Assembly (NCBI GenBank): GCA_018402565.1
Contig: JAGYIQ010000002.1
Location: forward strand, 868,001 to 932,000
Direction of reading: 5' to 3'
Length of the DNA stretch: 64,000 nt
From: Pirellulaceae bacterium
GTDB taxonomy: Bacteria; Planctomycetota; Planctomycetia; Pirellulales; Pirellulaceae
In this document: positions 8,527 through 17,295 of the stretch, one piece after another
Position numbering within the stretch: the first letter of the stretch is position 1
How the letters are laid out: every line of letters begins with the position of its first letter
Position numbers and translations under genes: made by a program
The notes under the pieces: generated by a model
The model's input: only the letters and a program-made list of their open reading frames with translations
What the model was told of the DNA's origin: nothing
Databases searched by the model: none

Positions 8527-8760
8527 CTAAGCCCCACCCTGGGGCGAAACAAGTTGCCGCCCCACTACAAAACCCCGCCCGGCCCCAAAACGGACCGGCA
8601 CACTCGTTGATTTTTCCGTAGCGGAATGCGTCAAGGGCTTGTTGATTTTGCCGTAGCGGAATGCGTCAAGCATTTCGATTGAGGCGGAAAAGCCGTGTTT
8701 TTGAGCAATCTTATTGAGTCGGGCGCCCCATTCGTGAGCAAGTCTGGAGAAGAAAAAGGG
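8527..8760 (-). repeat. TTGATTTTTCC repeat family with a conserved peptide remnant
   Basis: A 30-bp segment (GTTGATTTTTCCGTAGCGG...) occurs at 8606-8635 and again with one change at 8641-8670. On the minus strand 8640-8757 encodes SRLAHEWGARL..., ending DAFRYGKINKP, which matches a segment at 63540-63650 (SRHAREWAIRL..., ending DAFRYGKINQP). The open frame here is only about 100 codons, has no good start context and ends in the upstream region of the PQQ gene. I take it as a repeat carrying an old coding fragment rather than as a gene. Confidence 0.6.
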
Positions 8761-8768
8761 ACGGGGGT

Positions 8769-8831
8769 GAATGGCACTGTTGACACGTAACTCTCCTCCC
8801 CGAGACGACTTACGTGTCAACAGTGCCATTC
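8769..8831. repeat. Perfect 22-bp inverted repeat
   Basis: Arms 8769-8790 and 8810-8831 are exact reverse complements (core TGGCACTGTTGACACG) around a 19-nt spacer. It is not followed by a T-tract. It lies between two unrelated genes and is directly preceded by GGGACGGGGGT, as seen in REP-like elements. Confidence 0.8.
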
Positions 8832-9081
8832 GGGGCAGACGTAATACGTTAGGGAATACATCCCTCTAGGGTCTTTGACAGGACCAAAGATCGCGATAGT
8901 CAATTGTAGTAGCAGCCGACCGTAGAAACTCATAGTCTATTGCAACCCAAAAAATCGCGAGATTTTGTCTGTTGACTTTAACCAGTAACAAGCATAAGCT
9001 GTTGTCGGAGTATCTTCGGACGAATTTTGCTCACGCGGTTTTTTGCTCACGCGGTTTTTTGCTCACGCGGTTGGAGAAACT
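8832..9081. other. Upstream region of the three-gene exported-protein operon
   Basis: About 250 bp of AT-richer sequence with no gene. The only clear structure is a set of three exact 16-bp tandem copies of TTTTGCTCACGCGGTT at 9025-9072, ending 10 bp before the start codon at 9082. A promoter is probably present but cannot be assigned with confidence. Confidence 0.5.
9025..9072 (+). repeat. Three perfect 16-bp tandem repeats
   Basis: TTTTGCTCACGCGGTT is repeated without change at 9025-9040, 9041-9056 and 9057-9072. It occupies the 5' untranslated or promoter region of the gene starting at 9082, so copy number could affect expression. Confidence 0.9.
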
Positions 9082-10314
9082 ATGCCGACAAGCCAGTTAT
9101 TAGTAGCATTCCTTTGCTTCACGTCTGTTTTTCTTATGTACTTTAATGGTGCGACAGAGCAATGCATGTATGCGCAGGCGAATGTTATTACCGCAGGTAG
9201 CAAGGCAACTGCGGAACTCGCTAAACAGGATCGGGCAAACGAATTCGAGTCACTGGACTGTTCTGGCGTAGTCGAAAGGCGCGGCGTAAGTCTGACATCA
9301 GATTTCTTCTTAGTTGCCGATATCGTTCTTTCTCCATTGGAGGCCGGGAAAAAGTATCGATTGAACATCACGGTCGCAAATCCTTACGACGAGGCAATTG
9401 AATTTTCCACAATTGCGGTAGGTTGCGGTTGTGCAAAGTTTGAATCAGCAGTCAACGAAATCCCTGCATTCGGCCGCGCCACGTTCGTAATGCATCTCGA
9501 TGTTCCAAATGAAATTGTTGAAGGACGAGCAGCCCAAGTGATTTCGTTTTCCGGAAAAAATCCCGAGGTTCGCGCCTTAATCGTTCGTATAGAGTATCCG
9601 GTAGATAGTTCATTTGGTTTCTTGATTGACCGTGTAAACATCGAAATCTCCAAATCGGAGAATGTTGCTACATCTCGGATACCGGTCGCGATTGTCCCAC
9701 CAATGACACTAGAGCAGCTCGAATTACAAGCCTCGGAGAATTTGAAGGATGTTTCTATTCGATTGATCCGAGACGATCCTGATTCGATGGTTCCGTACGT
9801 GCAAGTTGAGGTTGCCCGACGCGTGGTCAGTCGAAACGGGATCATGGGTGAGGTGAGTTTATGGAAACCCGGCACCGCTTTGCATGCCCACTGCGTCGTG
9901 TGTATCAAACACCAAGATCTGATTTCACTTCGCCCCGAATCTTTGCGGATGTCCCGAGACAATACATCGAACTCGTACGAGGCGAGAGCAATTCTTCGAG
10001 TTAAGGCAGACGAAGAGCCCGAACAGAGGGAAATCCAAAACGACACCGTGACGGGAGAAATAAGGACAGACGTTGATGCGGATCCCCCTGAAGTCGGAGT
10101 TACGATCGACGGCGTGAACGCCAGAGTATTAGTCAAGCCACTTGGGCGGAGTGGGATATATCGGTTGACCATTGTACATAATGGTCCATTAGGGAAAAAT
10201 TCCGACGGCACCTCGGAGGTACGTTGGAGAATAAAAGTGAACGGAGAAGAGCAAATTATTGAATCGAAAGCTTTTTTCCAAAACCTCGAGATCCAGGAAC
10301 CTCAAAATGATTAG
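9082..10314 (+). CDS. Exported DUF1573-like protein
   Basis: A 410-residue protein. The ATG at 9082 follows TTGGAG at good spacing; a TTG at 9043 lies inside the tandem repeat and is unlikely. The N-terminus LLVAFLCFTSVFLMYFNGA is a signal peptide or anchor. Around residues 85-145 the pattern KKYRLNITVANPYDEAIEF, then VGCGCAKFE and PAFGRATFVMHLDVP, resembles the DUF1573 Ig-like domain (a CGC motif followed by a strand with hydrophobic/basic residues). The remainder is beta-rich, consistent with further Ig-like domains. It is first in a three-gene operon of exported proteins with lower GC than the flanks. The next gene overlaps it by 8 bp. The role is unknown; a cell-surface structural or assembly function is a guess. 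Confidence 0.75.
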   Translation: MPTSQLLVAFLCFTSVFLMYFNGATEQCMYAQANVITAGSKATAELAKQDRANEFESLDCSGVVERRGVSLTSDFFLVADIVLSPLEAGKKYRLNITVANPYDEAIEFSTIAVGCGCAKFESAVNEIPAFGRATFVMHLDVPNEIVEGRAAQVISFSGKNPEVRALIVRIEYPVDSSFGFLIDRVNIEISKSENVATSRIPVAIVPPMTLEQLELQASENLKDVSIRLIRDDPDSMVPYVQVEVARRVVSRNGIMGEVSLWKPGTALHAHCVVCIKHQDLISLRPESLRMSRDNTSNSYEARAILRVKADEEPEQREIQNDTVTGEIRTDVDADPPEVGVTIDGVNARVLVKPLGRSGIYRLTIVHNGPLGKNSDGTSEVRWRIKVNGEEQIIESKAFFQNLEIQEPQND

Positions 10315-10750
10315 ATTTATCGCTTGTGCCATTTTCGTTATGTTTCCGTCGTGCCTATTTGCCCAAGGCGTTGGCGGTGTAGCCGTGTGTAGTGTCAGCC
10401 ACATCAAGGTCTGCAATGAGATGGCAATCAAATATTCAGGTCTGCAAGGTGGCCCATGTAATTCAACTGACTGCTTGAACATCGCAGGCATGTGGCATTG
10501 CCCAAAAGGGATCGGATTAACTACGACAGTTTTTGGCCGATATATAAATGACGTTGAGCCGGCGGGCACGGGTGTCCCGGGGAGCACAATTATTAATCAA
10601 TGGCCGTTGGGGCATTCTTGTGGGGACATGTTTACATGCGACTGCTCACAAGTAGGTGCTGGTGCACGAAAGTGTAAAGACCTTGCATTCCTTAAGCCGT
10701 TTACGCCAATTGCACACAGTATTGGCATGATCAATTGCGTCGGACCTTAA
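10307..10750 (+). CDS. Small exported cysteine-rich protein
   Basis: A 147-residue protein starting at the ATG at 10307, overlapping the upstream stop by 8 bp and so probably translationally coupled. A clear signal peptide (MIRFIACAIFVMFPSCLFAQ) is followed by a mature part with at least ten Cys in pairs (GGPCNSTDCLNIAGMWHC, CGDMFTCDCS), suggesting disulfide bonds or metal binding. No family was recognised. It probably acts outside the cytoplasm together with the DUF1573-like protein. Confidence 0.75.
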   Translation: MIRFIACAIFVMFPSCLFAQGVGGVAVCSVSHIKVCNEMAIKYSGLQGGPCNSTDCLNIAGMWHCPKGIGLTTTVFGRYINDVEPAGTGVPGSTIINQWPLGHSCGDMFTCDCSQVGAGARKCKDLAFLKPFTPIAHSIGMINCVGP

Positions 10751-10915
10751 CACTCGACTCAAAGCCTATCATTTATCACTGACTGGACCCTAAAGGGTCC
10801 AGGCCGTGATGACGCATTGCTCTATACTGCGACACTTGGTGAAGTCTTGGTTCAATCGATGTAGTTGGGTAAGATCGCTGTTCGGTTCCTAATTCGATCA
10901 AAGGAGTGCGAAAAA

Positions 10916-11953
10916 ATGCGGCTGACGAATTTAATCATTATTAGCACGTTGCTGGTAATGTTGGAATCAACCGTAACTTCTCAGGACAAAATCTCGGTAG
11001 ATAGCGAACATTTCGCTGGCGTGATGGAAGCCCATCTCGCAACTCTAGAAAGTTGGCAGACGGGCGATGTACTCGTTAGGATCAGAAGTAGCGGCGAAGG
11101 TCGTTACCTTATACTGGAAGACCAAGGACCCGATAAACCCATAAAGTACGTTGAAGGCCCAGACGCAAGTACTGTGGTCGTTCGATATGACATGTTGATA
11201 AGGTTTGTTTTCGACCTAGATACCGACCGAGCCCTGATCATCATGCGTGGTGAATACGGAACCCAGGTGATCGATGCTTTGGACGATGACGCCGGACGCC
11301 CTTCGCAGATTGTCTACGACGACGTCACCCTCTTTGATAAATCACAGAACATTACAAGTTTCAAAAGCTCGAATGGACCAATCCGTAAATTGGATGAAAT
11401 TACCAATATCTCGCAGATTTTAGCAAAAGTACCAGATCTTCGTGGTTTAGGAGCACTTGAAAGAGCAGGTAGCCCATGGAACACCGAAGAACTGAAAGAC
11501 AACTTTGAGTATCGGGCGCGACCCGAATTCATTTCTAGTATCCTCCACGTTGGCAACGAACGATATCAGCTGGTTCATGTCGGAACTGACCGAACGGAAG
11601 GACAGAAGGTTGTATGGGACTGGGACATGAAGCGTCAATTGCCGTTGAAGTTCTGGCTTGGAAATGCAAAAACTGGCGTAACTTTTCTTGAAAACACCGC
11701 CGAGTGGAAGTTGGTCAACGACGGCCATGTACCAGCTTCGAGTCGTTTCTTTCAGACAAACTTACAGGTCGTAGGCGCGCGGCATTACATGGTAATGAAC
11801 GAAGGCACCATGGAATTGCACTGGTTTTCGTTCAACCAACCACTTCCTGATGACCTATTTGAGGAATCAATCTTGAGCGACCGCAAGAAGCAAGACGAAC
11901 TAATGAGCAAAGACGTCTTCGAGAAAGACGGCGTAGAAACATCGAACAAGTAG
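10916..11953 (+). CDS. Exported hypothetical protein, 345 aa
   Basis: The ATG at 10916 is preceded by AAGGAG. The N-terminus MRLTNLIIISTLLVMLESTVTS is a signal peptide. The mature part is acidic and beta-rich (for example ALIIMRGEYGTQVIDALDDD and a long run of W- and L-rich strands), loosely reminiscent of outer-membrane lipoprotein-sorting folds, but I cannot name a family. It lies 165 bp after the small Cys-rich gene on the same strand and shares its lower GC. Its stop is immediately followed, on the other strand, by the stop of the AraC-type pseudogene (11954-11956). Confidence 0.75.
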   Translation: MRLTNLIIISTLLVMLESTVTSQDKISVDSEHFAGVMEAHLATLESWQTGDVLVRIRSSGEGRYLILEDQGPDKPIKYVEGPDASTVVVRYDMLIRFVFDLDTDRALIIMRGEYGTQVIDALDDDAGRPSQIVYDDVTLFDKSQNITSFKSSNGPIRKLDEITNISQILAKVPDLRGLGALERAGSPWNTEELKDNFEYRARPEFISSILHVGNERYQLVHVGTDRTEGQKVVWDWDMKRQLPLKFWLGNAKTGVTFLENTAEWKLVNDGHVPASSRFFQTNLQVVGARHYMVMNEGTMELHWFSFNQPLPDDLFEESILSDRKKQDELMSKDVFEKDGVETSNK

Positions 11954-12113
11954 CTAGTTTTTTGGCAGTGCCTCGCTTCGGCGGAACTCGGATGGCGTCA
12001 CGCTGGTGTAAGCGTACACCGGGCACCGCGGGAAATTCGACGTCGACTCGGGTTCATGGTGTAGGCTTAGGGGTCTTTGCCTCGCAAAATGCCCCCAAGT
12101 CCAAGGAGTTTCC

Positions 12114-12458
12114 ATGGCCCTCGACACCCCGTCCATTGAGTTGACGAAAAGCCCTGATGTCCAAGAATCGCACCCGACCACGAAAGTCGAGATGTGGCGA
12201 GAGCGGCTCGCTCGGTACGAAGCATCCGAACAGTCGGTTGCCGAATTTTGCCGATCTGTAAACTGTTCCGTGCCCTCATTTTACCAATGGCGGAGAAAGC
12301 TCCGGTTGGAGCAGACGTCGCCTGGCTTCCTCAGAGTCCAATCGTCGGTCGCATCCGCGGACACCAATCTCGAAATTCGCTTGCCCAGTGGGGTGTCGAT
12401 CTTCTTGCCGCTGCATGCCATTTGCTCGTTACCTAAGATCTTGGAGCAAGTGGCCTAA
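12114..12458 (+). CDS. tnpA: IS66 TnpA, helix-turn-helix accessory protein
   Basis: A 114-residue protein. Residues 27-65 (WRERLARYEASEQSVAEFC then PSFYQWRRKL) are the helix-turn-helix of IS66 Orf1/TnpA proteins (transposase 8-like). The C-terminal part has the usual LEIRLPSGVSIFLP strand pair. It is required with TnpB for efficient IS66 transposition. It lies 3 bp before tnpB. Confidence 0.88.
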   Translation: MALDTPSIELTKSPDVQESHPTTKVEMWRERLARYEASEQSVAEFCRSVNCSVPSFYQWRRKLRLEQTSPGFLRVQSSVASADTNLEIRLPSGVSIFLPLHAICSLPKILEQVA

Positions 12459-12461
12459 ACC

Positions 12462-12827
12462 ATGCTCGCTTTCAATCCGGCAATCAAGATCTATCTGCAT
12501 ACCGAACCCGTCGATGCTCGCAAAAGCTTCGACGGGCTCTTCGGCCTGATTAAGACTGACTTTGGCTTGGACCTGCGCAATGGGGGGCTGTTCATGTTCC
12601 TCAATAAGCGACGCAATCGAGTCAAGCTGATGTATTGGGACAGTGACGGAATCGCCATCTGGATGAAACGATTGGAGCGTGGCTGTTTCCAACGCCCACT
12701 GCGCTCACCTGACGGCAAGCATGTCATCATCGAAGCGACCGAACTCCACTCCATTTTATCCGGCATTGAACTGAGTAGCATCAAGCGAAGAGTGCGCTAC
12801 CAGTCACCGCTAGTCGGCTCGACCTAG
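12462..12827 (+). CDS. tnpB: IS66 TnpB (Orf2 family)
   Basis: A 121-residue protein with the conserved IS66 Orf2 opening KIYLHTEPVDARKSFDGL and the block GLFMFLNKRRNRVKLMYWD followed by WMKRLERGCF. It is the usual full length, with no frameshift. It works with TnpA and TnpC; its precise biochemical role is not established. Confidence 0.93.
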   Translation: MLAFNPAIKIYLHTEPVDARKSFDGLFGLIKTDFGLDLRNGGLFMFLNKRRNRVKLMYWDSDGIAIWMKRLERGCFQRPLRSPDGKHVIIEATELHSILSGIELSSIKRRVRYQSPLVGST

Positions 12828-12918
12828 CGTTGGGTTATACTAGATCAGGAAATATGGCTTTATTTTTCCGATCTAGAAGAAACACCTCTTGCGCTGGTGT
12901 ACCGTTTGCAGTAAAACA

Positions 12919-14673
12919 ATGATCATGAGTACCGCACGCGAACTGCCGAACGACCTCAGTACCGCACACCAAGTCATATTGACGATGAGTGAGATGCTGA
13001 CGCAACATCGTGAAGAGTTGGCAGCCATGAAGCAAGCATTGGCGGAACTGGAGCGCGAGTGCCATGCGCTGAAGTCGAGCAAGCGTCGAGAGAAGTTCAT
13101 CAATCCAGATCAAAGGCTACTTCCTTTCGGCGATCAAGCGGCAGTTTTGGCACAACTCGAGACCGCACGGAAGGCGGCCGAGGCTGAAGTCCAACGCATC
13201 ACTTATGATCGCAAAAAGCCACCTAAGGATCACAAGAAGCCGGCCAACACTTTTCCTGCATGCTTACCACGCGAGGTGATTGAAGTTGCTATACCGCAAG
13301 CGTATCAACTACGGATTGACTCCGGTGAGCTGATCGTTAAGCGATATGAGATCAGTGAAGCACTGAAGACGATCCCCGCAAAACTGGTGGTTCTACAGTA
13401 TAACAAGCCGATATTGGCCTATGCCGCGAATCTGGAGCGTGAGTTGCCGGTTGACGGCGAGGCAAATCTGGGTGAGAAGGGGCGATACCATCCCTCGACT
13501 GGCGCGGCGGTTGTGTATGGCAAGTTCGCCCAGCACTTGCCTTTCTATCGCTTGCAAGACATGTTTGCGGCAGCGGGCTGGACACCGACTCGTTCAACCT
13601 TGGAGTACCTGACGACTTTGGTTGAAGACGCGACCAGTGACATTCTGGCAATCATGCGTCAACGGCTGTTGAAGGCTTACTGCATTGGTGTGGACGACAC
13701 CGGCGTCAAACTGATCATGCCCAAGGAGATGCCGAAGCTGACAACGAGAACGCAGGACCTGCGGCAGCAACGCTTGGTGGAGAAGATGCAAGAGGCATAC
13801 GATCAAGACAAGGGATCGATCAACGCCAAGATGTGGGGCTACACGAGCTTCGATGCAACAGCACCCTATGATATGTTCGACTTCCGCGTGTCGCGGCACC
13901 GAGATGGCCCGGAAGAGTTTTTGGCGGGCTATGCGGGGCACGTGATGGCTGATTGTTATTCTGGCAATATGAGTGTGATTCTAGCGCCCGGATCAAAAAT
14001 GATCCGTCTGGCGTGCTGGGCTCATGCGCGCCGTCATATATACGAGAACCAGAGTCACGATCCTGTTGCCGCTGCGTATCCGTTGGCGTTGATGCAGCAA
14101 CTCTATGATATTGAACGGCGTACCAGCCAATGGTCGGCCGATGCACGCAAGGACTTGCGTAACAAGGAATCCCGACCGATTCTGGACCGCCTCAAGGCCT
14201 GGCTGGATGGGCCGATTCCGGACAGCATTCTGCCGGCGAGCAAACTGAGTGGTGCCTTCAACTACTTGCGCAATCATTGGGAAGCATTATGTGAATTCGC
14301 CCGGGACGGCCAACTGCCGATCGACAACAATCAATGTGAACGCCTGATGCGTCTGTTGGCAACCGGGCGAAAGAACTGGCTGTTCATGGGCAGCGTGAAG
14401 GCAGCCCAGCGGAACGCCAACTTAATGAGCCTGGTAGCCAGTGCCCACCGGCAAGATTTAGATATCGCGGCGTATCTAGAAAGTGTGATCACTCATCAGC
14501 TCCGGGGGACTGCCTCGGCCGCCGATTGCTTACCAGACGTCTGGAAGACCCACCATCCGGAGGCAGTACGCACGTACCGGGTCGAGGAGCGACGCTACAA
14601 GGCGGACACGGCCAAACTGCGATCAGCCAAGCGTAAGTGCGAAAGTCGCTCCAAGCAGCAAGCTGAGGCCTAA
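12919..14673 (+). CDS. tnpC: IS66 TnpC transposase
   Basis: A 584-residue protein from the ATG at 12919 (an ATG at 12925 or an upstream codon at 12889 are alternatives). The N-terminal coiled coil includes EELAAMKQALAELEREC. The zinc-finger-like region typical of IS66 is present, then the DDE-type catalytic core with YCIGVDDTGVKL, ADCYSGN and the ending LMRLLATGRKNWLFMGS. There are no internal stops, so the element may be competent. The last 25 residues are basic. Confidence 0.93.
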   Translation: MIMSTARELPNDLSTAHQVILTMSEMLTQHREELAAMKQALAELERECHALKSSKRREKFINPDQRLLPFGDQAAVLAQLETARKAAEAEVQRITYDRKKPPKDHKKPANTFPACLPREVIEVAIPQAYQLRIDSGELIVKRYEISEALKTIPAKLVVLQYNKPILAYAANLERELPVDGEANLGEKGRYHPSTGAAVVYGKFAQHLPFYRLQDMFAAAGWTPTRSTLEYLTTLVEDATSDILAIMRQRLLKAYCIGVDDTGVKLIMPKEMPKLTTRTQDLRQQRLVEKMQEAYDQDKGSINAKMWGYTSFDATAPYDMFDFRVSRHRDGPEEFLAGYAGHVMADCYSGNMSVILAPGSKMIRLACWAHARRHIYENQSHDPVAAAYPLALMQQLYDIERRTSQWSADARKDLRNKESRPILDRLKAWLDGPIPDSILPASKLSGAFNYLRNHWEALCEFARDGQLPIDNNQCERLMRLLATGRKNWLFMGSVKAAQRNANLMSLVASAHRQDLDIAAYLESVITHQLRGTASAADCLPDVWKTHHPEAVRTYRVEERRYKADTAKLRSAKRKCESRSKQQAEA

Positions 14674-15159
14674 TCACGACCGAGTCCAGCCAACCGGTCG
14701 TGTACGCTTACCACGCTGGTCAAAGTCCGAAACGCGCGGGTGAAGGCGCTTTGATCGGCGTAGCCGCAATGGTGAGCGATATCGACAATCGACAGCGTTG
14801 ATTCTCTCAGGAGCAATGACGCTGCTGCCACCCGAGTCTTGGCCAACAACTGCGATGGAGTTAGAGAAAACAGCCGCTTCGTCAATCGCCCCAGACGATT
14901 GGAAGACAGCCCGGATCGCTGGGCCAAGATCGCGGGCGAAAACGGTTGCGATAAGTCGGTTTCAAACTCAGCGATCGCTCGCGCAAACCCCAATGGGGTC
15001 TCTTCGGTGCCCACCGGCGCCCGCAAATCTCGGGAAAAGCCAATCAGCCCGATGACTTGGCCCTGCTCATCTTTCAGTGGCAGTTTGGATGTCAAACTGA
15101 TAGGAAATTTGATTTCGGGGCCGAGCTGCAAGTGTACCAGGGCAAATGCTCAAGTCAAT

Positions 15160-15209
15160 GGTTTCGAGTGCTGAAAGGCGGACGCGCCCGCCTTTCAGCA
15201 CTCGAAACC
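15160..15209. repeat. Perfect 22-bp hairpin beside the IS91-type transposase
   Basis: Arms 15160-15181 and 15188-15209 are exact reverse complements (core GAGTGCTGAAAGGCGG) with a 6-nt loop. It lies downstream of the 3' end of the transposase, where IS91-type elements have their replication-origin end. CAAG at 15151-15154, a known IS91-type target tetranucleotide, sits just outside it. Confidence 0.75.
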
Positions 15210-15341
15210 CAGGCCGTTTCTAGAGGTGGCGCGCCGATTCGAGGCCTCTTGGAGTGCAACTGGCGTGTCGCTGCAGGCAAAATGCGCCTCGAGCCGACCG
15301 AAGGTGTGCAGCTTCCTCGTGCCGACCCGGGTCGGGGAAAA

Positions 15342-16776
15342 TTAGTAGTTCTCCAGGAAGTTGTCGATGTCGACGTACGTCAACTCCTGAGACTCGTCGG
15401 CTTCGTTGGGTGCATCGAGTGCGTTGCCGCAGTAGGCGGGGTCCAGCTCGAGCACCAATTCATGCACCTCAGGTGGCGCTCGCGGTGACCGAGATTCCCA
15501 CAAACCGCAGCGCGTGAGGATCGCTTCGATCACGGCGGTTTGCGGCGGTTCGATGAACGACACCACCTTCATCTGGCCGCCACACTCGGGACAACACAAC
15601 GGGTCGACTTCGTAGATTCCTTTGATCAACATCGCCCAGGTTTGGCTGCTGCGCTGCGGCTTCTTCATGGGGTGGGTCGGCCGGAGCCCCGGCGGATGCT
15701 ACCGCAGCCGCCTTCTTCCGCATGCCACGCGACTTGTTCGAGTACCAGCCATAGTACCGAATCAGGTGCGAACCCTTGGCTGGAATAGGTTGCGTAAACT
15801 CCGCCAGGAAATCGAGTGGCTCGAGGATCTGAAAGTTGCGCGGCACTCCCGCCCGCATTCCGTCTCCTTTCGGATCGGGAAAGGCTCGGCAAGCCTGCTT
15901 CTCGGACTGATAGATGACTTGTCCCGTGTCGCTGACCTTCACCAGCCGCGACAAACTAAATGGGCAACGTGTCATGTACTGGATCAGACGCTCGATGCCC
16001 GCTTGATCGCCAGCCGGCAGGAACACCGACGGATCGACGCTGAAACCGCTATGTTCCCAAGTTCGCATGTTCTCGACCACTGCCGGCTCGATCTTCTCCT
16101 CAGCCAGGTACAGCTCGAAGACCGCATCCTGCCAGGCGACGAGCAGTCGCTGTATCTCGAACTCGGGCAGCTTTAGAAACTCGCCCTCGGGCGTCCAGGC
16201 GCCGCAAGTGATCAGCACATGCATGTGGGGATGCCAGTGCAAGAGGTGGCCGTGCGTCTGTATCGCAGCGATCATGCCGGGTACGACATCGTCGCGCCCC
16301 AGCAGCCGTCGAGCTTCCGACTTCAGACACCCCCAGGCACAAGAGGAGAGTTTCCCCAGCAACTGGCGATCGAACCGCGTGTGAATTCGCAAACGTTTGG
16401 GGATCGTCAACACGACTTGCCGATGAGCGACGGGAGAGCAGACTTCTTCAGCCACATGCAGCGAGGTCAGCAACGTCCGCTTCTGGTGGCAGGACGGGCA
16501 AGTGCAGCGTTGCTTGCAGGAGAAGGCGACGAACATCTCATGTTTGCAATCGGGGCAGCGAACTCGGGCAAAGCCTTCTTGCAGATCACCGCACTTGAGA
16601 AAGGCAGACACCGACTGCTCGACGATTGGCCTCCAGTAACCGTACTTCTCCTGAAAACGCTCGTCATAGACCTGCTGGAAGGAGTCAAAATGTTGATCGA
16701 TCAGTCGCCACAGGTCGGAGGCCTGGGGATCGCGTGGATGGTAGAGCGGTCGGGGCTCGACACAGGCGGTGACCAT
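15342..16776 (-). pseudogene. IS91-family transposase, frameshifted
   Basis: From the ATG at 16776 the minus frame encodes an IS91-type rolling-circle transposase: an N-terminal zinc-binding region (VRCPDCKHEMFVAFSCKQR, then CTCPSCHQKR), the HLLHWHPHMHVLI box and the YYGWYSNKSRG tyrosine segment near 15740. The frame then runs into a meaningless Ala/Pro/Arg-rich tail that stops at 15469. The true C-terminal zinc domain (WAMLIKGIYEVDPLCCPEC) continues in another frame from about 15690 to the stop at 15342. One indel near 15680-15725, perhaps in a CCACCCC run, explains this. Programmed frameshifting is not usual for IS91, so I call it inactive. Confidence 0.85.
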
Positions 16777-16984
16777 GGCAGAAACCGTAGTGTGTACATG
16801 TGAACACACATTCAATATGACGGCATAGAGAACATCTGTACACCGGTCGTCAAGCCGACACCTGTTTCCCTGGACGGAACTGCCAGCGGGCACAGCGGGT
16901 GAGTGTGGAAAACCTGTTGGTCGGTGGCCACCTCGATCCAAAGATCAAGACCCTCTGACACCCCTTCCCAGGAAAATCAGCAAT

Positions 16985-17151
16985 CCAGATTGCCTATCAT
17001 GCCGCCACCGCCGCGGACGGCACCCTCCAATCGCACCTGTTCGATCCGCTCGCCCGATTGCGGATCAATCACGTTCACCATGCCGTTGGCCAACAAGTAC
17101 AATCGGCCGTTGTAGAAGACCGGCGAGCCAAACTCCCATCACACGCTTCAT
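16985..17151 (-). pseudogene. Deleted copy of the PQQ-propeller gene
   Basis: 16985-17130 matches 7325-7475 inside the intact PQQ gene (GSPVFYNGRLYLLANG to GGGGMIGNL in the minus frame). 17131-17151 and the upstream DNA to about 17295 match 8433-8600, the start codon and leader of that gene. About 1 kb of coding sequence is therefore missing, with the join at a shared GCCAAA/CCAAAC stretch, and the join shifts the frame. The other end is cut where the IS91-type element begins. Confidence 0.88.
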
Positions 17152-17260
17152 CCGACAATCCTCCCGTTCGACGACCCCACCACGCCAACGACCCAAACCA
17201 CGCAACCCAACCCGACTGAGCCAAAGCCCCACCCTGGGGCGAAACAAGTTGCCGCGCACA

Positions 17261-17295
17261 AAAAAACCCGCTCGGCCCCAAATGGGACCGGCGGG
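17261..17295 (-). terminator. Rho-independent terminator of the HMA lipoprotein gene
   Basis: On the minus strand CCCGCCGGTCCC / GGGGCCGAGCGGG forms a GC-rich stem with an ATTT loop, followed by a run of seven T (17260-17266 region). It lies 31 bp after the TAA at 17326. A related sequence near 8565-8600 shows that this segment was duplicated together with the PQQ leader. Confidence 0.75.

Larger units (their letters stand above)
12008..14711 (+). mobile_element. IS66-family insertion sequence, apparently complete (2704 bp)
   Basis: The ends are GTAAGCGTACAC at 12008-12019 and its reverse complement GTGTACGCTTAC at 14700-14711, the GTAAGCG start typical of IS66. It carries the three IS66 genes tnpA, tnpB and tnpC in order. 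The 9 bp CACGCTGGT flank it directly on both sides (11999-12007 and 14712-14720). IS66 normally makes 8-bp duplications, so either the duplication is 9 bp or one end is offset by a base. It interrupts an AraC-type gene. Confidence 0.93.
11954..15131 (-). pseudogene. AraC-family regulator gene split by IS66 and truncated at its 5' end
   Basis: The minus-strand frame 14721-15131 encodes a PAS-like segment (SKLPLKDEQGQVIGLIGFS) and an AraC-type helix-turn-helix domain ending SAFTRAFRTLTSV at 14712. Across the IS66 element, 11954-12007 continues the same frame as TSV-TPSEFRRSEALPKN and a stop. Joining them through the 9-bp duplication restores the usual AraC ending (FR..TG.TPSEYRR). The 5' part is also lost: the frame closes at 15150-15152, and the N-terminal PAS region and start are absent, probably because of the IS91-type element next to it. 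The product was likely a one-component transcriptional regulator. Confidence 0.88.

Noticed and set aside
8527-8829. 100-codon protein-coding gene
   Set aside because: It is assembled from repeats, the PQQ upstream region and one arm of the 22-bp inverted repeat; only the central peptide has a homologue in the window.
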